From: Microbacterium terrisoli
GTDB taxonomy: Bacteria; Actinomycetota; Actinomycetes; Actinomycetales; Microbacteriaceae
DNA length: 64,000 nucleotides
Direction of reading: 5' to 3'
Assembly: GCF_030866805.1 (NCBI RefSeq)
Contig: NZ_CP133019.1
Span: 2,914,001-2,978,000, forward strand
Shown: piece by piece, positions 8,945 to 16,546 of the stretch
How the letters are laid out: the number at the start of each line of letters is the position of its first letter
How positions within the stretch are numbered: position 1 is the first letter of the stretch
Program-made: the position numbers and the translations under genes
The notes under the pieces: generated by a model
The model's input: the letters and a program-made list of their open reading frames with translations, nothing else
Told to the model about the DNA's origin: nothing
The model's database searches: none

Positions 8945-9711
8945 ATGCCACCACCGGTGAGGAACACGCCGCCGTCGATGCCGAGCGTCTGACCCGTGAC
9001 CCAGTCGGCGTCGTCGCTGAGCAGAAACGCGACGGCGCCGGCGACGTCGTCGGGCTCACCCAGACGCTTGAGCGGATAGGCCTGCGCGACGGACTCCTCC
9101 TTGCCCTCGTAAAGGGCGGTGGCGAACCGCGTCTTCACGACAGCGGGCGCGACGGCGTTGACGCGGATGCCCGGCCCGAGCTCGACGGCCAGCTCTTCGG
9201 TCAGGTGGATGAGCATGGCCTTGCTCGACCCGTACAGTCCGATGCCGGGCGCGGGCTGCCGGCCTGCCAGCGACGCGATGTTCACGATCGCGCCGCCGTG
9301 CTCCGCCATCCACGCGCGGTGCACCTGCTGGGTCCAGCCGAGGGCTGCGATGGCGTTCACCTCGACGATCTTGCGCGCAACGTCCAGGTCGACGTCCATG
9401 AGCGGACCGTACGCGGGGTTGATGCCCGCGTTGTTCACGAGCAGATCGACCCCTCCGAAGGCCTCGATCGTGCGGGCCACGGCATCCTGCTGATGGGCAG
9501 GGTCGTCGGCGTGGCCGGCGATGCCCCGGGCGTGCTCGGGCCCGCCCAGCCGCTCGACGGCCTCGGCCAAGGCGTCAGGCCGACGGCCCGTGATCGTGAC
9601 CCGGGCGCCCTCAGCGACCAGGCGGGCGGCGATGGCCCACCCGATACCGCGGCTGGCGGCCGTGACGATCGCCGTTCTGCCCCCGAACCTGCGCACCGCC
9701 GCCTCGTCCAT
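8941..9711 (-). CDS. Short-chain dehydrogenase/reductase
   Basis: 256-residue classical SDR oxidoreductase using NAD(P). It has the nucleotide-binding motif TAASRGIG (a variant of TGxxxGIG), NNAG near residue 90, the catalytic serine in NIAS and the YGSSK catalytic Tyr/Lys pair near residue 157, then the family's C-terminal IDGG. The ATG at 9711 has a GGAG sequence upstream; a longer frame to 9897 lacks family support. First of the three overlapping genes SDR-kinase-dehydrogenase, 124 bp downstream of the ligM-like gene and probably cotranscribed with it. Substrate unknown, probably an acyl-CoA or aromatic intermediate. Confidence 0.9.
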   Translation of the reverse strand: MDEAAVRRFGGRTAIVTAASRGIGWAIAARLVAEGARVTITGRRPDALAEAVERLGGPEHARGIAGHADDPAHQQDAVARTIEAFGGVDLLVNNAGINPAYGPLMDVDLDVARKIVEVNAIAALGWTQQVHRAWMAEHGGAIVNIASLAGRQPAPGIGLYGSSKAMLIHLTEELAVELGPGIRVNAVAPAVVKTRFATALYEGKEESVAQAYPLKRLGEPDDVAGAVAFLLSDDADWVTGQTLGIDGGVFLTGGGM

Positions 9712-9835
9712 GCCGGCTCCTTCGCCTGGTCCGCCCTGCTGGTTCGATCCGCACCGCGCGGCTGCTGCAGGACCCGTCACACGGCATCCTGCCACGCTGC
9801 CGGGTCCAGCGGCGCACCGGCGGCCCGACGCGACC

Positions 9836-11269
9836 TCACTCGGGCGAGCCGGAGACCAGCTCCGCGTTCGATGCGACCCGGTACTCGCGGGCGACATCGC
9901 CGATCGGGGTGGGCGCGACGGTGACGCGGATGCGGATCTGCTCGTGCGGCTCGACGCGTCCGCCGCTGCGGCTGCCCCCGCCGTCTTCGCCCCAGACCAG
10001 CGTGAGCTGCGTGCCCGGTTCGGCGAAGGCCTCGTCGATCGAGCCCAGCGACATCATCGCCCGTTCGTTGTAGCTGTAGGCGGGATAGGTGCCGAAGCCG
10101 ACGAGCGTGCCGGCATCGTCGAGCACCTTGTCGTAGTGGAGTCGTCCGGTCGCCGCGACCGGCAGGTCGATGTGCTGAGCGGTGGGGCCGTCGCCCACCA
10201 GCCGGCGGAACACCTCGGTGAAGTCATCGGGGTGCCACAGCAGTGTCACCTTCTTGCGGTGGGGCTGATCGGCGAGTTTCTCCAGCGCTTCGCGTCCGAT
10301 GAAGTCGTGATCGAACTTGATGATGTGCCCGTAGTTGAGATCCCATGGGGTGGCGTAATAGTCCGAGGGCTCTTCGGAGAAGAAGCTGCCTCCCAGCGAC
10401 ATCCGTGCCGATGCGCTCTTGTCGGAGAGCCACTCGCGGTAGTCGCGCAGGGCGGGACTCGTGTAGACCGCCGAGAACGGGACGGCCCACCATCCCGACT
10501 CGATCACCGTGCTGAAGTACGCGAGCGATCCGATCTGGCGCAGCCCGTGCTTGCGGCCGGCCTGGACGAGGGCGGTCTTCACGTCGGCCCGGTCATCCCA
10601 CGGGCCGGACAGTTCGAGCCCCGGGACTCCCCCCATGCTGTGCCGCATCGCGCGGACGTCGTGGCCCGCGATGCGGATCGTGGCCGAGCGGAAGAACTTG
10701 ATCTCGGGCAGCGGGCCGCCGTTGAGCTCTTCGAGCAGGTCGTAGGCGTTCGGGCCTTCGACCTGGTACCGGTAGACGAGGCGACGCTTGCCGGTGTTCA
10801 GGGCCCACACGGGGTCCAGGTCGACCTGAACGTCGAAGTCGCCGGTCTCGGCGTTGAACTGCACCCAATCCGTGGATGCCGGGTTGCCCACCAGCAGCAG
10901 GTCCTCCTCGTCGAGGTAGTAGAGGATCGCGTCGCCGATGACGTACCCCTCCGGCGAGCAGGCGATGAACTGCTTCGCCGCACCCGGACGGAATGTGGCG
11001 AACGAGTTGATGCCCAGGCTCGTGAACAGCGCCAGCGCGTCCTTGCCCCGCACCCGCAGGTTGTGCATGTGGTAGCTCTGGTCGTGCAGGGCGATGGTCT
11101 TGCGCCAGGACTGCTGCTCGTCGCGCCAGGTCGTGAACTCCGCGCGCACCGCGTCCACCGGCATCATCACGCCGAAGATGTTCAGCGCCGTCTTGGGAGG
11201 ATTGCGATAGAAGCGAGCGACGATGCTCTCCTCCGAGTCCACCATCGACTGCAGACTTGTCTCGGCCAC
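9836..11269 (-). CDS. ligM: LigM/GcvT-like tetrahydrofolate-dependent O-demethylase
   Basis: 477-residue aminomethyltransferase-fold protein. It follows the vanillate/3-O-methylgallate O-demethylase LigM of Sphingobium along its full length: residues such as KFDHDFIGREALE and LVWGEDGGG are recognisable family blocks. Enzymes of this type move a methyl group from an aromatic methoxy to tetrahydrofolate. GTG start at 11269 with a perfect AAGGAGG Shine-Dalgarno. It is the first gene of a probable operon running down to 6711. A putative HxlR operator sits about 40-54 bp upstream. Exact substrate is not determinable; a methoxylated aromatic acid is most likely. The symbol marks the family, not a proven orthologue. 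Confidence 0.8.
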   Translation of the reverse strand: MAETSLQSMVDSEESIVARFYRNPPKTALNIFGVMMPVDAVRAEFTTWRDEQQSWRKTIALHDQSYHMHNLRVRGKDALALFTSLGINSFATFRPGAAKQFIACSPEGYVIGDAILYYLDEEDLLLVGNPASTDWVQFNAETGDFDVQVDLDPVWALNTGKRRLVYRYQVEGPNAYDLLEELNGGPLPEIKFFRSATIRIAGHDVRAMRHSMGGVPGLELSGPWDDRADVKTALVQAGRKHGLRQIGSLAYFSTVIESGWWAVPFSAVYTSPALRDYREWLSDKSASARMSLGGSFFSEEPSDYYATPWDLNYGHIIKFDHDFIGREALEKLADQPHRKKVTLLWHPDDFTEVFRRLVGDGPTAQHIDLPVAATGRLHYDKVLDDAGTLVGFGTYPAYSYNERAMMSLGSIDEAFAEPGTQLTLVWGEDGGGSRSGGRVEPHEQIRIRVTVAPTPIGDVAREYRVASNAELVSGSPE

Positions 11270-11308
11270 GGCGTGCCTCCTTGGGGTGGTAGATCTTCGG
11301 CGTAGTAG

Positions 11309-11323
11309 ATTCTTATTTAGAAC
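11309..11323. promoter_or_regulatory. Putative HxlR operator between ligM-like and thioesterase genes
   Basis: ATTCTTATTTAGAAC shares the spaced dyad TTCT-N5-AGAAC with the perfect palindrome in the hxlR-type regulator's own promoter (12287-12301). On the minus strand a candidate -35 TTAGTC (complement of 11332-11337), 17-bp spacer and -10 AAGAAT (complement of 11309-11314) place the site across the spacer and -10 of the ligM-like gene. It also sits 63 bp upstream of the thioesterase start on the plus strand. Confidence 0.6.
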
Positions 11324-11385
11324 TGACTCCAGACTAAGCCTGTCGGCCGTGAAACGCCAGACGTGGATGAGAGAGAAGGCCTGTC

Positions 11386-11796
11386 ATGCTGTCGAACACG
11401 CTGCTGCGGAGAGTCGAGTGGGGGGATTGCGATCCCGCCGGGATCGTCTTCAACCCGCAGTTCTTCCGCTGGTTCGATCACGGCACCACGATGCTGTACG
11501 AAGCCGCAGGCTGGCCCAAACAGCAGATGCTGATCCGATTCGACGCGCTGGGCTGTCCGATCGTCGAGACACGGGCCACCTTTCACGCCCCGTGCCGGTT
11601 CGGCGACGACGTTCGCATCACCACGCAGATCGTCGAGGTCAAGGCCCGAAGCTTCGACATCCGCCACACGCTGACCCGCGACGACGTCGTGTGCGTGGAA
11701 GGGTTCGAGACCCGGGTGTGGACGATCACAGACCCCGAGCGGGGGATGCGGGCCGCGCCGATCCCCGAGGAGCTGGCCGCGCGGTTCCGGGCCTGA
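11386..11796 (+). CDS. 4-hydroxybenzoyl-CoA thioesterase-family protein
   Basis: 136-residue hot-dog-fold acyl-CoA thioesterase. The N-terminal WGDCDPAGIVF carries the aspartate (Asp16) that corresponds to the catalytic Asp of Pseudomonas 4-hydroxybenzoyl-CoA thioesterase, followed by the conserved FRWFD block. It would hydrolyse an aroyl-CoA or related thioester to the free acid. Divergent from the ligM-like gene with a shared regulatory region, convergent with the HxlR regulator gene, and close to a CoA ligase gene. Ligase and thioesterase in the same cluster suggest a CoA-activated aromatic route. Confidence 0.86.
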   Translation: MLSNTLLRRVEWGDCDPAGIVFNPQFFRWFDHGTTMLYEAAGWPKQQMLIRFDALGCPIVETRATFHAPCRFGDDVRITTQIVEVKARSFDIRHTLTRDDVVCVEGFETRVWTITDPERGMRAAPIPEELAARFRA

Positions 11797-11810
11797 CAGC
11801 CGGCGACGGG

Positions 11811-12266
11811 TCACGCCCCGGCGTCGGGAAGCGCGTCATCCTCTTCGATCGTGTAGCGCATCTCCCGTGCGTGGATGGGCTGGCCGCAATGGTCGCAGGT
11901 CATCGCCGGTCTCGAGGCATGACCGCACGTCTTGTGGAACAGCAGCACTTCGCGGGCGTCATCGCCGAGCCATTTGTCACCCCACTGCTTCATCGCCAAG
12001 AACACCGGGTAGAGCTCGAGCCCGGCCTCGCTGAGGATGTACTCGTAGCGGTCCGGCCGCTCCTGGTATCGGCGCCGGTCCAGGATGCCCTGGTCGACGA
12101 GCAGCTTGAGGGTGCGCGCCAGCACCGATCGCGACAGACCGAGCGTGCGCTGGAAATCGTCGAAGCGCCGAACCCTGAAGAATGCTTCGCGCAGAACCAG
12201 CGACGACGCCCCCTGACGGAGGATGTCGCCCGTGCGCTGCACGGAGGTTGTGCGATGCTCTGTCAT
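11811..12266 (-). CDS. HxlR-family transcriptional regulator
   Basis: 151-residue winged-helix regulator. The HxlR core spans residues ~10-95, including RRFDDFQRTLGLSRSVLARTLK, the recognition-helix region. The C-terminal tail CGHASRPAMTCDHCGQPI adds Cys pairs that look like a small zinc-binding hook, seen in a subset of actinobacterial HxlR proteins. The start appears leaderless: a TAGACT -10 box lies exactly six bases upstream of the ATG. A perfect 7-3-7 palindrome overlaps the presumed -35 and spacer, so it is probably autoregulated. It likely also controls the divergent CoA ligase gene and, through a matching site, the ligM-like operon. Effector probably an aromatic acid or its CoA ester (inference). 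Confidence 0.88.
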   Translation of the reverse strand: MTEHRTTSVQRTGDILRQGASSLVLREAFFRVRRFDDFQRTLGLSRSVLARTLKLLVDQGILDRRRYQERPDRYEYILSEAGLELYPVFLAMKQWGDKWLGDDAREVLLFHKTCGHASRPAMTCDHCGQPIHAREMRYTIEEDDALPDAGA

Positions 12267-12272
12267 TCTCTG

Positions 12273-12302
12273 AGTCTACGCGGTCCGTTCTCATCGAGAA
12301 CG
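12273..12302 (-). promoter_or_regulatory. hxlR promoter with HxlR palindrome
   Basis: The -10 box TAGACT (complement of 12273-12278) lies six bases from the regulator's ATG. The perfect inverted repeat CGTTCTC-ATC-GAGAACG occupies 12286-12302, across the -35 position. It also lies 41 bp upstream of the divergent CoA ligase start, so one site could serve both genes. Confidence 0.68.
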
Positions 12303-12342
12303 TACTAGCATCGGTCCCGACGGTCAGGTCGAGGAGGACGTG

Positions 12343-13761
12343 ATGACGGGTGCTTTCGCCGCGCAAGAGACACGCAACACGTGGAAGTCGGTGCTGGAGA
12401 CGTTCCACGAGGATCGGGAGACGCCGCTGAACAGCGACTACTGGTCCGAGAAGGACACGTGGTCCCGGGATCGCATCCGCGACGTCCAAGACGAGAAGAT
12501 CGCGGCGGTCGCACCCTTCCTCTACGAGAACAGCGCCTTCTATCGCGCGCGCTTCGATCGACTCGGCGTGGCTCCGACCGACATCCACTCGGTGGACTCC
12601 ATGCTTGCGAACTGGCCCGTCGTCACCAAGCAGGAGATGATGGCCGACGTCACCGAGCATCCGCCCTACGGCACGTATTCGACGTGCGGTCAGCAGGAGT
12701 GGGACGACCGGGGGTGGATGCTGTTCTCCTCGTCGGGGACGACCGGCGTGCCGAGGCCGTTCCGGTATACGCACTTCGATCGCAAGTACTGGGAACAGGC
12801 CAATGCCCGCGCGCTGTACTCCGGCGGGCTGAGACGGGGCGATGCGGCACTGCCCATGGTCGGATTCGGTCCGCACGTGTTCGCCTGGGGCGTGCAGTAC
12901 GCGCTTGCGAAGATGGGCCTGCCCGTCATCCCGGGCGGCGGCATGGACGGCAGGGCCCGCGCCGGCCTCATCCAGCGGTTCGAGCCGCGGGTGCTCATCT
13001 GCACGCCGTCCTATGCGCTGTACCTTGCGCGCACGATGCAGGACATGGGGATGGATCCCGCCGCGACCTCGGTGCGATGGATCGTGCAGGGCGGCGAGCC
13101 GTTCTCAGGCGTGAAGGGCACGCTGGAGAGGATCCAGGATCTGTGGGATGCCACAGCCGTCGAGTTCTACGGATGCACCGAAGCATCCCCGCACTGCGGT
13201 GGGTACTCGTGCCCGGAGTACCAGTCCGGCGAAAAGCCCTTCATCCACCTCATGGAAGACATCCAGGTGTGGGAGACCGTGGATGCCGACACCCTCGCAC
13301 CCACGGCCGACGGCGTCAGCGGGATCTCCGTCTGCACGAATCTGAACTCCGAGAGCGCGGCGCAGCTCCGCTTCCTCGTCGGCGACTACACCACGCTCTC
13401 CTACGAGCCATGCGCTTGCGGGCGCCGCCATGTGCGTGCCATCGGCTGCATGACGGGACGCTCCGACGACCTGATCAACATCCGGGGGATCAAGTTCTTC
13501 CCCGTGCAGATCGAAGAGGCGGTCCGGGCCGTGCCCGGAACTGGCGACGAGTTCCAGATCCGGCTCACGAAGACCGACGCGGGCCTGGACACGATGAAGG
13601 TCGTCGTCGAACATGCCGATCCGGCGATCGGCCGCATCGTGTACGACGAGATCCACGCGCGCTGCGAGGTGCGGGCCGACGTCGAGGTGGTCGCCGCCGG
13701 AACGCTTCCGAAGAGCGAGATGAAGGCCAAGCGCGTCTTCGACGAGCGCGGCACCGCCTGA
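12343..13761 (+). CDS. Phenylacetate-CoA ligase-family (PaaK-like) acyl-CoA synthetase
   Basis: 472-residue AMP-forming ligase. It shows the P-loop SSSGTTGVPRPF near residue 132, an adenine-binding EFYGCTEASP block and the hinge MTGRSDDLINIRG before the C-terminal lid, the order found in PaaK. It activates an aromatic or short organic acid to its CoA thioester. Translation probably begins at ATG 12343, five bases after a GAGGAGG Shine-Dalgarno; a GTG three bases earlier would be too close. Divergent from the HxlR regulator gene and likely under its control. It would feed CoA substrates to the thioesterase and dehydrogenase genes across the cluster. Confidence 0.87.
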   Translation: MTGAFAAQETRNTWKSVLETFHEDRETPLNSDYWSEKDTWSRDRIRDVQDEKIAAVAPFLYENSAFYRARFDRLGVAPTDIHSVDSMLANWPVVTKQEMMADVTEHPPYGTYSTCGQQEWDDRGWMLFSSSGTTGVPRPFRYTHFDRKYWEQANARALYSGGLRRGDAALPMVGFGPHVFAWGVQYALAKMGLPVIPGGGMDGRARAGLIQRFEPRVLICTPSYALYLARTMQDMGMDPAATSVRWIVQGGEPFSGVKGTLERIQDLWDATAVEFYGCTEASPHCGGYSCPEYQSGEKPFIHLMEDIQVWETVDADTLAPTADGVSGISVCTNLNSESAAQLRFLVGDYTTLSYEPCACGRRHVRAIGCMTGRSDDLINIRGIKFFPVQIEEAVRAVPGTGDEFQIRLTKTDAGLDTMKVVVEHADPAIGRIVYDEIHARCEVRADVEVVAAGTLPKSEMKAKRVFDERGTA

Positions 13762-13801
13762 CGAGATCACGAGCACCGTGAAAAATATTCGAATCTCCTG
13801 C

Positions 13802-13830
13802 TTTACGGTGTCGAACATATCTGCTATACT
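13802..13830 (+). promoter_or_regulatory. Leaderless promoter of the DUF222-HNH gene
   Basis: A -35-like TTTACG (13802-13807), 17-bp spacer and -10 TATACT (13825-13830) lie in an AT-rich patch, six bases before the ATG at 13837. Transcription should begin at or next to the start codon, giving a leaderless mRNA. Confidence 0.75.
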
Positions 13831-13836
13831 GGCACC

Positions 13837-15324
13837 ATGGAACGACAGGGACTCTCCGACACGATGCACGTCGACGACGTGTACGTGCTGAACACCCTGC
13901 TCCATGACGCCGAGGCTGAACAATACGACACGAACCGGCGTGCCGCTCGTCGGTGCGAGGCCCTCGCCGACGTACTCCGATTCGCTGGCGAAAACCCCGC
14001 AACGTATGTGCGGGCGGACGTGGACGCCGATGACCCGCTGGGCCTGCGAGTGGACCGGGCCATGCGGAAGGCCACAACACGGCTGGGCGGCCCGGCGGCA
14101 CTGGCGGTACGGTGTGCGGCCGACGAAGCCGCATCCCGTCTGGGTCTGTCCGAACACCAGGTCCGGACGCTGGCAGCCACCGCAGACCGCGCCAAAGAAC
14201 AGCTGCCGCGCGCATGGCACGCCGCCTGCGAAGGACTGCTCACCATCGCACACGTCGACGCGATGCTCGCTCAGGTTGCCGCACTCACCGACTACCCGGA
14301 CCTGCTCGATCTCTTCGACCGGGTGATGACCGAGGTCGCCCTGCACGCATCCGCCGCCTACACGAAGCGCAAGGCGCGCGACCTGACTGACCAGCTCACC
14401 GCGCGCACCCGCACGCAGCGACACACCGACGCGTTCGCGAAACGGACCCTGTACGTGGACGACGTCGCCGACGGCATGTCGTGGCTGTGCCTGCTCATGC
14501 CCACCCGCACGGCCCACGCCGTTGACCATTCCGTCAGCGCGACCGCGAAGGGCATGACCGAGGCTGAGCGCGATGGCCGCACCCATGCGCAGATTCGCGC
14601 CGACCTTGCCACCGCCCTGCTCACCGGCGAAGCCACGGGCGACCCGATCGTCAAGACCAAAGTCTTCGTCACCGTTCCCCTCGACAAGCTCGCTCCCGAC
14701 GCACGGGCGACCGCCCGCACCGGCACACCCGGCAGCAGTGAGCCTGACAGCGACGGGCCGGTCGGCGACGGGCCGGTCGGCGACGGGCCGGTCGGGGCCG
14801 GCCTGAACCTGAACCGGGACTGCCTCATCCCCGGGCAGGGCACGATCGACGACGCCACCGCCCGGCAGATCCTCATCGACGTCGGCGCGTTCACCCGTGT
14901 CATCACCGACCCGGTCACCGGGATCATCCTCGACATGGATCGCCGATCCCGCGCGGCCACCCCCGGGCAGCGCGCGTGGCTGGCGCTGGCCCACGGCACC
15001 TGCCTGCGTGACGGATGCGATCGCCTCGCGGTCGACGGCGACATCGACCACCACTGCGCGTATCACGGACCCGGCCGCGGCGCCACGAACCTCGGCAACC
15101 TTGACCCGCTGTGCGACCCCGACCACACGCTGAAAGACGTCACGCTGCTCACACACGACCGGCGCGCCGACGGCACGGTCCAGGTGCGATATCCGACTGG
15201 GTACTGTACGACGGACCCGAACGACGCGTTCCGCACGATTGTGTACGCCACGTTCGGATACACCGAACCGCCGCCGCGGGTCACCGCGGATTCCGCCGAG
15301 CTCGGCGCCGATCCACCTTTCTGA
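13837..15324 (+). CDS. DUF222-HNH endonuclease-like protein
   Basis: 495-residue member of the actinobacterial DUF222 plus HNH family, usually present in many divergent copies per genome. DUF222 covers roughly residues 30-330. The C-terminal HNH nuclease module includes LRDGC, the DIDHHCAYHGPG core and NLDPLCDPDH (about residues 388-425). Residues ~306-320 form a low-complexity linker of three GDGPV units encoded by a tandem 15-bp repeat. The cellular role of these proteins is not established; a homing-like or defence role has been suggested by others for HNH families in general. The gene ends exactly where a decayed permease fragment begins, consistent with an insertion or rearrangement. Confidence 0.87.
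   Translation: MERQGLSDTMHVDDVYVLNTLLHDAEAEQYDTNRRAARRCEALADVLRFAGENPATYVRADVDADDPLGLRVDRAMRKATTRLGGPAALAVRCAADEAASRLGLSEHQVRTLAATADRAKEQLPRAWHAACEGLLTIAHVDAMLAQVAALTDYPDLLDLFDRVMTEVALHASAAYTKRKARDLTDQLTARTRTQRHTDAFAKRTLYVDDVADGMSWLCLLMPTRTAHAVDHSVSATAKGMTEAERDGRTHAQIRADLATALLTGEATGDPIVKTKVFVTVPLDKLAPDARATARTGTPGSSEPDSDGPVGDGPVGDGPVGAGLNLNRDCLIPGQGTIDDATARQILIDVGAFTRVITDPVTGIILDMDRRSRAATPGQRAWLALAHGTCLRDGCDRLAVDGDIDHHCAYHGPGRGATNLGNLDPLCDPDHTLKDVTLLTHDRRADGTVQVRYPTGYCTTDPNDAFRTIVYATFGYTEPPPRVTADSAELGADPPF
14752..14796 (+). repeat. Three tandem 15-bp repeats inside the DUF222-HNH gene
   Basis: GACGGGCCGGTCGGC occurs three times head to tail (third copy with one change). It is in frame, adding Gly-Pro-Val linker units between the DUF222 and HNH parts. 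Copy number could vary between strains by slippage. Confidence 0.85.
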
Positions 15325-15329
15325 ACCGG

Positions 15330-15516
15330 GATGTGCCAGAACGGGCTGATCGCCAGGGTGAGCACGAACGATGCCAGCACCCCGAGCCATGCGGCGATGC
15401 TCACCTGCGACCGCGCCCCGACGACGGCGACCGAGACGGCGACGACGGTCCAGACGGCGGGCACCGTGACGAGGGCCTGCAGAACGGCTTTGCCGAAGTC
15501 GACGGTTCCACAACGC
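15330..15516 (-). pseudogene. Fragment of a polyketide-antibiotic exporter-type ABC permease
   Basis: Translation on the minus strand gives about 60 residues with two hydrophobic stretches, a PAVWTVVAVSVAVVGAR segment and a SPFWHIPV end. This resembles the internal part of ABC-2 permeases annotated as exporters of polyketide antibiotics, where a SPFxHxP motif is common. There is no start, no remaining N- or C-terminal domain and no ATPase gene beside it. The similarity stops at the 3' end of the HNH gene on one side and at the TetR remnant on the other. I read it as a deletion remnant; the identification is from pattern memory only. Confidence 0.5.
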
Positions 15517-15801
15517 ATGCTGGCCAGTCTCGACGGGGATGCCGCGGGCCTGGGGGCTCGGCTCGTTGACACCTATCTGCGGCTCTGGGAAGAGTCGGCG
15601 ACCCGTCCGATCCTGCTGTCGCTGGTACGCTCGGCCGTCACCTCCGACCGTGCGGCGCAGATGCTCTTCGAGGTCATGGGTGCGCGCCTGCGCGATGCGG
15701 ACGGCATCGCGGGTGCCACCGACCAGAGGATGCGGCGCGAGTTGGTCGCCGAGATCTCACCGGCGATCCAGCACTACCTGTCCGGGCCCGCCGAGTCCTG
15801 A
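15517..15801 (+). pseudogene. C-terminal fragment of a TetR-family regulator
   Basis: A 94-residue frame from ATG 15517 shows the ligand-domain pattern of TetR_C proteins (LGARLVDTYLRLWEE, then LLSLVRSAVTSDRAAQML) but has no DNA-binding HTH. The upstream DNA instead carries a permease fragment in antisense. TetR regulators usually sit beside the exporter genes of which the neighbouring fragment is a remnant, so both probably derive from one lost resistance-exporter locus. Its 3' end overlaps the convergent AhpD-like gene by 28 bp. Confidence 0.6.
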
Positions 15802-16370
15802 CAGGGGCTCAGCAGCGCCCCAGCCAGGTCGCCCTCGATCCCCGGCACCGCCTCGACCGGGACGGCGAGGGCCAGCAGTGCGCGGCTGAAGTAGTTCCGC
15901 GCCGCGGCGGCGAGGGTGATGTCGACGATCTGCCGGTCGCTGAAGCCCACGTCGCGCAGCGCGCGCGTGTCGTCGTCGGTCATCGCCGCGGCGTCGGTCG
16001 ACAGCTTCTCGGCGTACGCCATGACGGCCAGGTCCGCGGCATCCAACCCGGCGTCGCGGTAGTCGCGGCCCACGCGCGCCAGCTGGTCCTCATCCATCAA
16101 CCCCGCACGCAGGGTCTTACGGCCGTGCGCGAGCAGGCAGTGCGGCGAGCGGATGCCGCGGGCAGCGCCGAGTGTCGCAAGCTCATACACCCGCATCCCG
16201 ATCGAGGGCACGATCGCGCGAATGAGCGCTTCGAAGGCCGCGTGTGCATCCGGATTGACGGCCATCACCTGCGTGTAGCCGAACACGAAGCCGTCGGCGG
16301 CGATGTCGCCCGCGTACATGTCCGCGGCGTGGCCTTCGACCGCGTCCGCGTCGGGTGGTTGGACCAGCAT
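15774..16370 (-). CDS. AhpD/carboxymuconolactone decarboxylase-family protein
   Basis: 198-residue peroxidase-related protein of the AhpD-like fold. Residues ~60-85 match the family helix (RVYELATLGAARGIRSPHCLLAHG). In place of the usual CxxC it has a single Cys in SPHCLLAH, followed by a His, so the redox centre resembles the SxxC type. ATG at 16370 preceded by GGAG; a longer frame to 16421 lacks support. Possible function: alkyl-hydroperoxide or lactone chemistry, not assignable. It is the last chromosomal gene before the tRNA-integrated island. Confidence 0.8.
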   Translation of the reverse strand: MLVQPPDADAVEGHAADMYAGDIAADGFVFGYTQVMAVNPDAHAAFEALIRAIVPSIGMRVYELATLGAARGIRSPHCLLAHGRKTLRAGLMDEDQLARVGRDYRDAGLDAADLAVMAYAEKLSTDAAAMTDDDTRALRDVGFSDRQIVDITLAAAARNYFSRALLALAVPVEAVPGIEGDLAGALLSPCQDSAGPDR

Positions 16371-16495
16371 GGCGTCTCCATCGGCTCGGCGCGGCCGACG
16401 ATCGGGAGGAGCCACGAACACCGGCGGACGCGACCAGCATCGGCCGGGTGCGACCGATATCCATCAGTGTGGACCCTCGAACACGGCACGTCGAG

Positions 16496-16523
16496 AAAAA
16501 ATCCCGGGATCGGCCGGGATTTT
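16496..16523 (-). terminator. Intrinsic terminator left of the island, probably the original tRNA-Ser terminator
   Basis: A 10-bp perfect stem (16498-16507 with 16514-16523) with a 6-nt loop is followed on the minus strand by a run of six U. It abuts the partial tRNA 3' end at 16525. It is in the position and orientation expected for the terminator of the minus-strand tRNA-Ser gene before the island separated the two. Confidence 0.75.
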
Positions 16524-16524
16524 C

Positions 16525-16546
16525 GGCGGAGACGGGGGGATTTGAA
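16525..16546 (-). repeat. Left attachment site (partial tRNA-Ser 3' end)
   Basis: Copy of the acceptor and T-arm 3' part of tRNA-Ser(GCT), identical to 35490-35511 at 21 of 22 positions (G16536 versus A35501). The following bases do not continue the tRNA, so only the duplicated core is present, as expected for the distal junction of a tRNA-integrated element. Confidence 0.82.

Noticed and set aside
14752..14796. Short CRISPR-like array
   Set aside because: Head-to-tail 15-bp units without spacers inside a coding frame; a tandem repeat, not CRISPR.
13105..15513. 802-residue minus-strand frame antisense to the CoA ligase and HNH genes
   Set aside because: Shadow frame: the plus strand carries recognisable domains in both genes, and this frame has none.
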